Source: Nageia nagi (Eukaryota; Pinophyta). From it: a stretch of 64,000 bases of DNA. Location of the stretch: NCBI GenBank assembly GCA_050084985.1, contig JBITNC010000002.1, positions 8,928,001 through 8,992,000 of the forward strand, in the 5' to 3' direction. Each line of letters starts with the position of its first letter. Position 1 is the stretch's first letter. A program made the position numbers and the translations under genes. Below the pieces are notes generated by a model. That model had not been told where the DNA came from. It made no database searches and was given only the letters and a program-made list of their open reading frames with translations. Positions 45,318 to 56,462 of the stretch are shown here, one piece after another.

Positions 45318-48300
45318 AATATGAACGTTTCCTAATAGAACCATATGTTGCACCATCTCCTGCTGATGTAGACATGGACTCAAACAATAATAATAATGAA
45401 AGAGAGAATAATGATGTTCATGAGGACCAGAGTGCAATGAATGATTTTCTTGAGTCAATATATGCAAATGAAAATGACGATATATATGTTCATGTCCCTT
45501 CTCATACACATGATGATGGTGATTTTAAAAATGACACAATGTATAGTGCTTCCAAAAATGCTTTATATGAAGTAGCACATTTATCCAAGTTAGTGCTGTT
45601 CCTGATGAATTTAAAAGCCAAATATGGATGGTCAGATATAAATTTCACTATTCTTTTGAAGCATGTTATAAGTTTTTTGTTTCCAATATTTTAATTTCTA
45701 TTAAAGAATATATCACATATTTAGGCCATTGTTTAATATTTGACATAATAAATTTATTTTTTTATGTCATATTATAGGTTACTAAAAGAAAAGGTGCTTC
45801 CAAGAGATAATGGCATCTTTCCTTCATGTAGAGAGGCATGTAAAATGTTGAATGATGTTAAGTTAAAGTATCATTTGTACCATACTTGTCTAAATGATTG
45901 CATATTGTATATAGAAAATATGAAAATTTGATTATATGTCCAAAGTGTGGTGCAAATAGATACCATTTAAAAATAAAAGGGAATAATATTGTTCAAAAGG
46001 TTGTTTGCCATTTGCAAATCATTTCTAGGTTAATGCAAATGTGTCAGTGTAAGTCCCTTGCACAATATATGGAATGGCATACAAAAAATAGAAGTGAAGG
46101 TGGTGTACTACGCATACTTACAGAAAGTAAAGCAATGAAACATATAGAAAATAAATGGAATGATAAATTTATTAATTAACCTAAAGTGTCAAATTATGTT
46201 TAGCAATTGATGGTGTCAATCCATTTCCATATAGACATCTAATTATTTATTATGGCCTATTGTTAAAATCAATTATAACACACCTCCATGAATTTCTATA
46301 TAAAAGAATATTTGATGTTGAGTTTTAGAGTCCTTAAAAAATATCAAGTGAAAAACATGGATATATACCTTGAATCATTAGTTGATGAATTGATGCTCTT
46401 ATGGAATGGAATTATAATGACTAATATCAGTAGACCTATCCATCAAAGGTCATTCAAATTATATGGCATACTATGTTGGATAGTACATGACTATCCAGGG
46501 CTTACTATTTATTTAGGTATGAATATATATACATGCTTATCAAATGCTATTGTAAGTATTTGATTTTATTTTACCAAATAATAATGTAGTCTCTAATAAA
46601 AATTAAAATAGGTCTTTATACAAAAGGTTATTATGCTTGTCCACAGTGTGCAAAAAATCTCACATCAAGACATTTAATTCACTTGAAGAAGTTTGAATAC
46701 CTTAGCAATAGAAAATATTTTTCAATGGATCATACTTATGGAAGAATGAAATCATAGTTTAATGTTGATGTTTATTTCACCCCATTACTCATTATGCATC
46801 TCCTATGGATTGGAGGGAAATGTATATAGAAAGTGAAGATAAAGCATGGATTAGAGTAGAAGAAGAAGGTACTAAAGGGTCTTATAAAATTATTGTTGAA
46901 AAAGATGACCTACCCAAAGGTAAAATTTAACCAAATATATCAACATATGTTTATTTATTTGAAAATATGTACATTTCTAATATTTTAATTTCATCATTTT
47001 ACAAATCAAATGATTTATTTTATTAATGCAATATGGTTTCAAGCATAAATAGACTATCAATATTTTATAAACTTCCATACTAGGATCACTTATTAGTGTC
47101 ACATTTTATGGATCCTATGTACATTGTAAAGAATATTGCATCTTCTTTATATCAATATACAAAAATCTAAGAAACATGTAGTGCCAATGTAAGACATGAA
47201 TTAAGTGAAACTAAAACAAAGCATGCATTATGGATAAGAAAAAAAAAGATGGAATGAGTACAAAAATCTCCCACATGGATTATGGACACAAAAGAGCAGA
47301 ACATGATACATGATCTTGTTCAAACCATTAGAATACTAATTGGATATGGATCATCTCTAAGAAGAGCATTCGCTATTAATCGTCAAATAAAAAGATTAAA
47401 GACTAATGATGACCATAACTTATTAAAGGTATTTTCATATTATACATTTATAGAAATCCTCATATATATATATAATTCAAATTATAGTGATTAATATCAT
47501 TTGAGTAATACATATATTTATTTACAACATATTTTTCCACTTATAATTCATGGATGTGTGAGTTTACATGATGGTCTAAGACATGTAATTTCTTAACTAT
47601 TAGTATTTCTCAAGTATGTCATGTTACAATACTTCTCCATGAAAAAAATATATTATACATTTTAACATTTGATGATATTATAATATTTTCATAAATAGAT
47701 GGTTAAGCTAAAAGGAGATACATGTGGTTAAAATAGATAAATGATGCACATAAATTGTTGAAATTGTCTGTAAATTTGAAAAGAAAATATTTGCTACTTT
47801 TATAGACATACAAATGCACCTATTGATCCACCTAGTAGATGATATGGATATAGCAGGCATTATCAGTACTAGAAACATATTTTTATGGAGAGATTTTTAA
47901 AAGTACTAAAATCATTTGTTAGATAAATTGATCCACCTAGTAGATGATATTGATATAGCAGGCATTATCAGTACTAGAAACATATTTTATGGAGAGATTT
48001 TTAAAAGTACTAAAATCATTTGTTAGATAAAAATCATGACCAAAAGGATCTATGGGTGAGGGATAAATTGTACAAGAATATTATTTCTATTGAAGTGGGT
48101 ATGTTTTCCAAATCCATATTTCTGCCCAAAGATGTGGAAAGAAGACAAAGACAAGGACAAAGAAGAAGGGGAGGTATTAGAAACAAAAGGAAAACCATAT
48201 TCTCCTCTTAAAGGTACTAATAATATTTTATACATTAGTAATTTATAATAAAATGAACATGCATTTTAGATTTAATTTAACCAAAGATTACGAATATGTA

Positions 48301-49180
48301 TATATTATGGCATCATGAATTTACATATATTAACATGTACGAATCACTAAATAAATTATCATGATGAATATGGAATGTTATAAAGTGTGGATTGAATTTT
48401 ATAATACAAAAAAAGAATAATTGCAAAAGAATGCGCCTTTTTTTGTAAGAAAAATCCAAGGGATACATCTCTACATGCATATCTAAGATATGAAAACTGG
48501 ATAAAAGAGTGTTCAAGGTCATGGATGTTACAAGAAATTGAAGAGAAATTGGACAAAGGAAAAAAAAAAAGATGAAGATGTATTAAATATAGTTGTTGGA
48601 TGTGAAAGAAATGTAATTACTATTTTATTCATATGCATTTAATTTTTAAATTTTGTATAAGATTATTATAGTTAATATTAATATAATAATTGCACTAATA
48701 ATATTTTTATGTAAATGCATGTGTGTAGGTTGCAATATGGGCATATGGTCAATGCTTCAGAGTTAAAAAGACTGATGAGATAAAAAAGAAATTTGACTAT
48801 GGAGTGATGGTTGATTTTGACTAAGCAAGTCATACAAGTAGAAGAGATACAAATTGGATAGAAGGAACATTACACTATATTGGAAGAATTAAATAAATTA
48901 TTCAATTAGATTATAAGACATTCCATTGTGTAATAATTAAATGTATATGGTTTGAGACACTTGATAGAAGAACAATCTTGTATGATAAACCTAGTTATTA
49001 TTTTGCAATCGACTCTAGGCGATATTTACCTGAACATCATAAAGAGCCCTATGTTTTACCACAACATTGCAAACAAATATTTTTTTATCTAGATGTATCA
49101 GATAAGGATAAGAAGATGTGGTTATGATCCTAGAGGAAAATATACTGTACATATTATTTAAGAAGACTATAATAACATAG
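45318..49180 (+). pseudogene. TNP2-type CACTA transposase, multi-exon, decayed
   Basis: Exon 1 (to about 45670) has the TNP2 N-terminal pattern SASKNALYEVAHLSKLVLFL with LKAKYGWSDINFTILL. Next: CREACKMLNDVKLKYHLYHT and CLNDCIL (45830), ICPKCGANRYHLKIKG (45933), AQYMEWHTKNRSEGGVLRIL (46055), LAIDGVNPFPYRHL (46201), VKNMDIYLESLVDELMLLW (46343), LYGILCWIVHDYPGL (46460). An intron (GTAAGT at 46553 to AG at 46612) precedes GYYACPQCAKNLTSRHLIHL. Later: HFMDPMYIVKNIASSLYQYT, then DUF4218-like LIGYGSSLRRAFAINRQ (47330) and DUF4216-like EGTLHYIGRIK, DYKTFHCVIIKCIWFETLDR (48860-49110). Transposase cuts and pastes the element by its TIRs. Stops at 46756, 48823 and 48894 and frameshifts make it inactive. 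Confidence 0.88.
47822..48030 (+). repeat. 105-bp recent tandem duplication in the transposase
   Basis: 47822-47926 and 47927-48030 are nearly identical: one substitution (GATATGG/GATATTG) and one missing T. It lies in the DUF4218-like part (LIHLVDDMDIAGIISTRN repeated). It is much less diverged than anything else in the window, so it is a recent event. Confidence 0.9.
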
Positions 49181-50050
49181 CAAATGATTAATAAAGTGAT
49201 GTGGAAGCATTCCATATTATAATTTATATTTTTATGGATGTTATGTATTTCATTGCATTTGCATTTGATTATATATGGATGTTATATATTTGATTGCATG
49301 TTGGACTAGTGTACACCTCAAAGTACTATGAATTTTATGTTAAGGATGTTATGTGCAGATGTAATGTTATGTATGGATGCAATTATGAATGATATATTAT
49401 GTAATTTTATATCATATTATTTACATATCATTTTTATTTTATATCATATGGTACATGGTGCACTTGATAATTTCACATCAAATGATGTATTTGAATAATT
49501 TTATATCAATATGTTATATAGAATACATATCATATGGTGTATGTTGTTTTTGATGATTTCATATCATATAGTACATGGTGCATTTGATAATTTCATATCG
49601 TATCATTTCCTTTTATATTAAATGATGCATTTAAATCATTTTATAATATATGGTACATAGTGTACATATCATATAGTGTATTGTGTATTTGATGATTTCA
49701 TATCATATGGTGCATGGTGCATTTGATAATTTCATATTGATTCATTTTATATCATATCGTTCATGGTGTACATGATAATTTCATATCATATGGCTCATTT
49801 AATCATTTTATAATATATGGTTCATGGTGTACTTGATCATTTCAGATGGTGTTATGGTGTGTTTGATAATTTTATATCATTTAGTGCATTTGAATCATTT
49901 TATAATATTGGTACATGTTGTACATATTATATGGTGTACTTGATCATTTCATATCATATGGTGCATGGTACACTTGATAATTTCATATCATATTGTGCAT
50001 TTGAATCATTTTATATCATATGGTATATGGTGTACTTTATTATATTGTAT
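49181..50050 (+). repeat. CACTA right subterminal repeat, about 34-bp unit
   Basis: From about 49420 to 50050: repeated TTTCATATCATATGGTGCAT then GGTGCACTTGATAA, roughly 18-20 imperfect units with some truncated. The unit length matches the 34-bp subterminal repeat at the left end but the sequence differs. 49181-49420 is 3' flank of the transposase with ATGGATGTTATGTATTT words. Confidence 0.75.
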
Positions 50051-50515
50051 AATAAAACTTAATTGTGTGAGAAACAATCATTCAAATACTTAATTAATTT
50101 TATTTTTGAACAAATTTTGATAAGGGTTTTAGAAACCATTAGGTATAAAAAAATGTTAAAAGACTTATCTATCTATATATCATATATTTTTAGAAATATA
50201 TTTGATATACAATTAGGAAGATACCCCTTTCATTTTACCAAAACACATTAAGTTTCAATATATTAGATCACCTAATTTGTTGCATTCTAACAATTTTTCA
50301 CAACTATATTACTAGTGTTTAATGTCATATTTAGAGTTAGTAATAAATCCACGTATAGAGTTAGAGTAGTGTCATATTTAGGGTTAGGTTTATAGTCATT
50401 TTTAGCATCATATATAGAGTCAATATTAGTGTCAAAATACCTCAAAAAATGGTGGGACCTATCTTCTGATGTGCTCCAACATAATGTATTGCAATTAGCA
50501 TCATGAAATTTTTTT
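50051..50515. other. CACTA right terminal region, no gene
   Basis: Short frames only. Words such as AGAGTTAG, GTGTCATATTTAGGG and TTTTAGCATCATATATAGAG repeat loosely at 50330-50440, probably further degenerate subterminal sequence. Confidence 0.5.
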
Positions 50516-50564
50516 TCAAGTTTTGATGCACGTCCTAATGTAAAATCAACTTTATGTAGTAGTG
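50516..50564 (-). repeat. CACTA right terminal inverted repeat
   Basis: The minus strand starts CACTACTACATAAAGTTGAT, then TTTACATTAGGACGTGCATC. It corresponds to the left TIR at 26014-26062. The following bases TGA (50565-50567) pair with TAA (26011-26013) as a 3-bp target duplication with one transition. Confidence 0.85.
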
Positions 50565-51318
50565 TGAAGTGTCCTTGGAACCAACTTCATTTTTTTAATT
50601 TCATTAAGTGAATAGAAGTTATCAAAATTCTTATTGTAGTACTCTCCACCATTATATGATTTGAAGCTCTTTATCCTTTTTTTGATTTCATTCTCAACCA
50701 AATCCTTCCATTTCTTGAATGTGTCAAAAATGCCATATTTATATTTTATGCAATAAACCCATATCTTTCTAGTTGTATCATCTATGAAATTTATATAATA
50801 AGAAGAACCACCAAGAGAAGTTACCTAAGTTGATCCCCAAATATTTGAATGTAAAAGCTCTAATTTCTCTTTCTTCTTCTACTATCCAAGCTTGAGGAAT
50901 CTTACCCTCTTTTGCTTTCCATATATATAGTCCTCACAAAATACCAAGTCAACTTGTTTTAGTCTTGGCAATAACTTTCTTGAGTTTAGAATATACATAC
51001 CTTTCTCACTTATATGGCCAAGTCTATGCTGCCACAAAGGAGAATCTTCACCTGAGGAAACTAGATTCATGGAGTAGTTAGAAATGTTGGTGATTAAATA
51101 AATAGTACCAACCATCTTATCTCTAACCACCACCATTGAACCTTTAGTAACTTTACATGCATTATTTCTGAATGCCACCATGTACCCTTCCTTATCAAGC
51201 TTGCTTCTTGATATAAGATTTCTTTTTGAATTTAGGATGTGTCTAGTATCATAAAGCACCCATTGGCTTCCATTGAGCAAATTCATTTGGAATTATACCA
51301 ATACTAATAATTTTACAT
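50565..51318 (-). pseudogene. copia-2 GAG-pre-integrase and integrase, 5' of CACTA insertion
   Basis: Minus strand from 51286: a 134-codon open frame with KRNLISRSKLDKEGYMVAFR, MVGTIYLITNISNYSMNLVS, LWQHRLGHISEKGMYILNSR and VFCEDYIYGKQKRVRF. This is the GAG-pre-integrase domain with the integrase zinc motif. Further down are GGSSYYINFIDDTTRKIWVY and FKSYNGGEYYNKNFDNFY, where the second catalytic Asp (SDNGGEY) is Tyr, ending VPRTL at the CACTA border. The segment 50803-51318 is duplicated at 55948-56462. Confidence 0.88.
50803..51318 (-). repeat. 515-bp direct duplication, copy A (flank of gypsy insertion)
   Basis: Aligns base for base with 55948-56462 with few indels and roughly 85-88% identity by eye. 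Homology begins at AAGAACCACCAAG and ends at AATTTTACAT in both copies. The two copies flank the 4.6-kb gypsy-containing segment. Confidence 0.88.
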
Positions 51319-51599
51319 AGTGTTGTGCTTGCGCAACATACCACAAAATACAAGATTTTGGGAACCCTATTTTTGCAAAGGTAATGCAGTGCATTGCCTT
51401 GAGATTGGCTTTTGGTGATGGATAATTCATTCTGAAGAGTGAAAACATGATATCAAGGAGTGATTTAAGGACATCATATGACGAAGACCATGAAGAGTAT
51501 CAAAGTATCCAATCAACAATTTTGCAACCAAGGAGTTAGGATCTAAGAGAGAGCATCAAAGAATGAATTTATGGGTCTAGAGTGAAGCCAGTGGATATG

Positions 51600-51960
51600 G
51601 GATCATTTTTTAGAGTTTAAGCTTGAAAATGGCAAGAATAGCAAAAATGGTCATTTTGGTCATGTTTGAGCTCAAAAAGCTGCAAGTATGACAAAAATGT
51701 GCATTTTGGTCAATTTTGAGCTCAAAAATGGTCAGTATAGTAAAAATGTGCATTTTTTTAGAGTTTGAGCTTAAAAATACCAAAAATACTATAAGTGATA
51801 AAAAAATGCCAAGTTAAGCTTGAAAATGATCGATTTTTCAGAGTTCAAGCTCAAAAATACTGAAAATGCATAGTTTGAGCTTAATAATGACATAAAATGT
51901 ATATTTAGTTGAGTTTGAGCTCAGAAATAACATATATGGTACCAAAATACAAAAGTTATG
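51600..51960 (+). repeat. About 50-bp tandem repeat with GAGCTC core
   Basis: Six to seven imperfect copies of TTTGAGCTCAAAAATGGCAA followed by TAGYAAAAATGTGCATTTTG. Each has the palindrome TTTGAGCTCAAA or a decayed form. Confidence 0.7.
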
Positions 51961-52039
51961 CCCTAGAACATATTTTAAGGGTTTTACTAATATCAAAGCC
52001 TAAGTTTTGACACTTAGCTCCTAAGCATAGCAAAATTAT

Positions 52040-53310
52040 GAAATTTTTTATAGATATAAATGCAAATGGTTTTGAAAATCAAGTCCAAGAGCATCATTGG
52101 AGAGATAAGGTGAATTCCAATCTAATTAAGACTTGATATTTTCAATTTTAACCAAGTTTTGATCCCTTAGAGCCTTGGTGTAGGTTTTCATGCCTATGGA
52201 AATTCAATGAGGTGTATTTTGATGCATATCTACCAAGGAAAAAAGTTCATTCATCTTAAAAATCAAGGGCGATGATTTGTTTGCATGCAAAACCCCATTT
52301 CAATGCACTTTAAGTCTCAAATTGTTTAGCTTTGACTAATGGAAGTGCCCTAAAATCCTTGGCATAGGTTTTGGGTTGATTGAAAATCCATAAACTTGCA
52401 TTTCGATGCCTAAGTTGGAGAAAAAAAATGGGTTTTGACTAAAATACAAAACTAAATGCATAAATTGATGGAAATGACCATTTCAAGCACATTTAGGTCT
52501 TCAATTTTTCAAATTTGAATAAGTTTAGATGCTCAAAATGCTAGGCACATGTTTTCATGCTAATGGAATTCCAATGGAGTGAATTTTGGTGCCTAGCATG
52601 AGGATAAAAGATTTTTTTTTAAAAAAATCAAGTTTGAAGGCTTGGGGATAAGGAGAAGGCAATTCTAATAAGGGTTAGATCTACAATTTTTTAAATTTGA
52701 GTAATGTTAAGCCTCCTAAAGGGTAAACATTGATTTTCAAGGCTATGGAATTCCAATGGAATGAAAAATAGCACCTAAGTTGAGGAAATTTGATAAGTTT
52801 TATTCAAAAATCAAGTTTGAGGGTTTCATCGCATGGAAAATGCCATTAAAAACACATTTAGGTCTATAAAAATGTGATTTTGAGCAAGTTATAGGCCCCT
52901 ACGAGCATAGCACAAGTTTTCATGCCATTAGAGAATCCATTGGAGTGAAAATTAGCACCTAAATTGGAGAGATAAGTGCAAATTTACTTGAAAATCAATT
53001 TGGATCCCTTCATTGCATGAAAAAAGGTATTTCCATCACATTTAAACCTTGATTTTTTCAATTTTTAGCCATGGAAACCACTCAAAATGCTTGGCACAAT
53101 TTTTCATCCCATTAGAAATCCATAGAATTGAAAATCATTGTCTAGCATGAGAAGATTGATAATTTTTTGTTTAAAAATCAAAAATTTTGCTTTCATTGCA
53201 TGGAAAGGCACATTTAAACTTTGGAATTTTCATATTTGAGTGAGTTTAAATGCTCAAAAATCTAGAAGGCATTTTTCATTCCTATCGAAATTTTTACTTT
53301 TTTCTCCCTA
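52040..53310 (+). repeat. About 180-bp tandem repeat, seven diverged units
   Basis: The phrase TTTTCATGCYATGGAATTCC followed by AATGGAGTGAAAATTRGCAC recurs near 52186, 52376, 52552, 52733, 52917, 53103 and 53275, so spacing is 172-190 bases. Between them AAAAATCAAGTTTGAGGG and CACATTTAGGTCTTCAATTT recur. Units differ strongly from each other. Confidence 0.75.
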
Positions 53311-53852
53311 ATAAAATCCATAAACATGAAAATTGAAAATTTTCCCAAAAACCCCAAATCTTTCTTAAAACCATCTAAAAAGTTCCATCCTCTCAAAACA
53401 TTCCAAATACGTTATAATCCTATCCTCCATCCATCCATGAGCTCAAATCCACTTTTTACTTTTTTCAAATTTTGAACCCCCCCATCTTTTTTCGAAAAAT
53501 AGACCAAAAAAAATCACTTTTTTGAAAATCATCTTAGAGTTCCTTGAAAATTTCCCAGAATGATCACATTAAAGGAAAATACAAATTCAAAGAAAGAAGG
53601 AGCTCAAAATACTAATAGAAGGATCCAAAATGATGATTTGAAGCTCCAAATTTTACCAAATTGATGTAAAATGCCTCAAAATTCATGCCATAGTGCATTA
53701 ATTTTTGTAAATGTTTTATTTCTAGCATATTTTAGTGTGATGAGTATTGTTTTCCCACTAAACAACATTGTAATCTCAATTTGGCATTCAAATTAGAATT
53801 TTTAATATTTTTTAAGAATTAGGGCAACACTCTCAAATTTGACCTAAAAAGT

Positions 53853-53862
53853 CTATAAATAG
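53853..53862 (+). promoter_or_regulatory. TATA box of the putative gypsy LTR
   Basis: CTATAAATAG on the plus strand, followed by GACC. Consistent with the U3/R border of a plus-strand LTR that began near 51321. Confidence 0.5.
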
Positions 53863-53999
53863 ACCATAGGGGGTCACTTTTTTTAATAGAATGTTCAAGT
53901 AAAAAAAAAAGCCCAATTTTCATGAAAACTAAAAAAAAATTGTAATCAAGGAGCAAATTATTGTGCTTATGCATAACTATTTTGCAATCATAATACAAG

Positions 54000-55066
54000 T
54001 GGCTACATATTGATTCAAAGTGTGTTTTCATCTATTAGAGTGGTAGATTGATCCTTTAAGAGCAATTTTTGTAATTTGAATATTTATGTGCCTTATCTTT
54101 GAAAACTTTTGAGTTTTAGGAGAATTTATTGCAAACTTTTCCAAAATGTTTGAATTGTTGCTAATCCATTACTCGCATGTTAAATGTTTTGTATTCTAAA
54201 TTGACTTTCTTTTAAGATATCTTCCTAGACCTCTTGTTCAAAACTATTCACCTTCACTCATGCTTAGTCCATTTGATTGCATCAGTTCTACTTGTAGAGT
54301 ACCGATAATCAGCTCTACCTTTCTCTCATTTTTGGAATGATTGGATAATACTTATTCCTTTCAAATATAAGATTTCTTAACTGATCTAAGAGAAAGTAAG
54401 TTTAGACAATGCTGCATTATGACTACCTCTTTGAAATCTAGCCATTATCCAACCTCATTCTCACTTTTTCTTTCTTTATTTTACACTTTCTTTAAAACCA
54501 TAAAAAATTTCAAAATATTACAAGATAATACACGTTAATCCCTAAAAAAATATGCATTCATAGTTATTATCTCTACTACACCACTCAGCTGATTCCCAAA
54601 CAAGACCTATACAATTTAAAGCTTGTATTAACAACATGAGCTTTTTGATAGAAACCTTGGGATATATGTCCTTATAAGATGAGTTTAGTATGCATTCTCA
54701 CCTAAATGTTGGGTTGCTTTCCCATCATAATCATCTAGGCAATCACCAAGTAAGAGGAAAGATTTTCTTCCCAACATAGAGTAGCGCTAGAAGGAGGGCC
54801 ATTTGATTATTTTTATCTTCCCTAAATCATGTTATCTATATGTTTATTTGCCTCCTCTTCTCTATGCACAAACATAAATTAGTGCTAGAAGGAGGATCAT
54901 TTGATTGTTATATCTTCCTTGATTGTTATAAGCCATTCATTTTTTCATAAACAACCTGAGTTATTTTTCTTATTTTACTTAATTGTTATCTTTTGAATTT
55001 TTTTCTTTTTTATACTACTCCTTCAAAAGCTTCAAGTTGGTACCTAGAAAAGAGAACATATTTGTT
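54000..55066 (+). other. gypsy leader and gag region, not recognisable
   Basis: No clear gag motif or PBS is found. A degenerate repeat (GAAGGAGG(G/A)CCATTTGATT) occurs twice near 54789 and 54889. Probably leader and the remains of gag of the truncated gypsy element. Confidence 0.4.
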
Positions 55067-55770
55067 TCAAGTACAAGGGTAGCTAAAGCAGTAAGAGAAG
55101 CAAAAATGGATAGTTAGACTAATGGAAACACAAATAGTATCAATAGAAAATACTAGAGAAAGGCCAAAAGTACCCCCATTTTTATTGACATTTAGAATAG
55201 CAAGAAAAAACTTACATAATTGTATGGTAGATTTTGGAGCTATGGGGAATATCATGCCTCTTGAAATATGGAAACAATTGGGATTATCGATAATAAAAAT
55301 CCTAATAAGAGTCACATAATTGGATAAATTAGAGGTTAAAGTAATTGGAATGCTGAATGGAGTTCATGTATAGACTGCATCAGAACCATGCATCGTCTAA
55401 TACCTTGACATCCAAGTAGTTGATATCCCAATTTCATACAGGATAATACTAAGTAGAGAATGGTTTAAGGACCTAAATGGTTACATTTCTACAAATTGGT
55501 CTCACTTATGGCTTCCATGGAGAGGAGTCACCAACCAAATAAGGGTCAATAGTGAACTGAGACTCAAAGAGATGATTATAGAGTACAATAGTCTGAATGA
55601 GACTTTATTTATTGAAATTGAAATAGGCATTCTTTCTTCTCCAATTAAAGATGCACCAAGTGAAATTCAGCATCTTGATATGAAACCTATGAAGGTAAAA
55701 ATCAAGGTTAATCCTCCAAAAGCAATATTTGAAAATCACTATCTCATAAGTACCATAAAGAAAAAATAAT
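55067..55770 (+). pseudogene. gypsy aspartic protease and pol start remnant
   Basis: The plus-strand frame from 55122 has NLHNCMVDFGAMGNIMPLEI then WKQLGLS. This is the gypsy retropepsin region; DSGAS is here DFGAM, so the Ser/Thr is lost. After a stop: VVDIPISYRIILSREWFKDL and NGYISTNWSHLWLPWRG, blocks conserved C-terminal to the protease in a plant gypsy group. A final open frame 55572-55769 reads YNSLNETLFIEIEIGILSSP, a linker before RT. The RT itself is absent. Confidence 0.75.
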
Positions 55771-55947
55771 GGACAATCAAGGTCACTAGTAAAGCATCCA
55801 AATGCTTAGTGGGTAAGGGTTTACCGTCACCAAATGATGGTGGACATTTTGAACACTTCAAAAGTTATGGCCAAAATACGGATAAAAAAATAATTAAATT
55901 AACTAAAGCATAAATAAACCTAAATGTTAGGATGTAGGATCCTAACA

Positions 55948-56462
55948 AAGAACCACCAAGAGAAGTTACCTGAGTTGATCCCCAAATATTTGAATGTGCA
56001 AGCTTAAATTTCTCCTACTTCTTCTATTTTTGAACCTTCAAGAATCTTATCCTCTTGTGCTTTCCATATATATAGTCCTCACAAAACACCAAGTTAACTT
56101 GTTTTAGTTTTAGGAATAACTTTCTTGAGTTTAGAATATGCATACCTTTCTCACATATATGGTCGAGTCTTTGGTGACACAAATGAGAATCTTCACCTGA
56201 GGAAACTAGATTCATAAAGTAGTTAGAAATATTAATGATTAAATAGATAGTACCAACCATCTTACCTCTAGCCACCACCATTGAACCTTTAGTAACTTTC
56301 CATGCATGGTTTCCAAATGCTATCGTGTACCCTTCCTTATCAAGATTGCTTATCAGTATAAGATTTATTTTTAAATTTGTGATGTGTTTAGCCTCATAAA
56401 GCACCCATTAACTTCCATTAGGAAATTTTATTGGAATTATATCAATACTAACAATTTTACAT
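55948..56462 (-). repeat. 515-bp direct duplication, copy B
   Basis: Partner of 50803-51318. It encodes the same GAG-pre-integrase segment (LDKEGYTIAFGNHAWKVTKG, LVSSGEDSHLCHQRLDHICE, NLVFCEDYIYGKHKRIRF) on the minus strand and continues upstream without a break into the copia-2 protease and gag. Confidence 0.88.

Larger units (their letters stand above)
26014..50564. mobile_element. CACTA (En/Spm) DNA transposon, 24,551 bp, with nested cargo
   Basis: The left end is CACTACAAAATTACATAG (26014) and the right end is the inverse of CACTACTACATAAAGTTG (ending 50564). Both TIRs share GATTTT, TTAGG and G-GCATYA words in register. The 3-bp flanks are TAA (left) and TGA (right), one transition apart. 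The copia-2 integrase reads in frame (VPRTLQENGVSEG) when the element and one flank copy are removed. Inside are a TNP2-type transposase, subterminal tandem repeats at both ends and a second small gene. Cargo and later insertions (PPR fragments, satellites, copia-3, solo LTR) explain the large size. Confidence 0.9.
51319..55947 (+). mobile_element. Truncated Ty3/gypsy element within copia-2
   Basis: This 4,629-bp segment is not copia. It starts AGTGTTGTGCTTGCGCAACA (LTR-like TGTTG start at 51321) and carries tandem repeats at 51600-53300 and a TATA box, CTATAAATAG, at 53853. It contains a gypsy protease and pol start at 55100-55770 on the plus strand. RT, RNase H, integrase and the 3' LTR are missing, so it is 3'-truncated at 55947. 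I infer 51321 to about 54300 to be a long 5' LTR, which the missing partner LTR cannot confirm. Confidence 0.6.

Noticed and set aside
50803-56462. Two independent copia-2 insertions side by side
   Set aside because: The outer LTRs share one near-perfect target duplication and together give exactly one element of normal length, so one insertion with a later duplication fits better.
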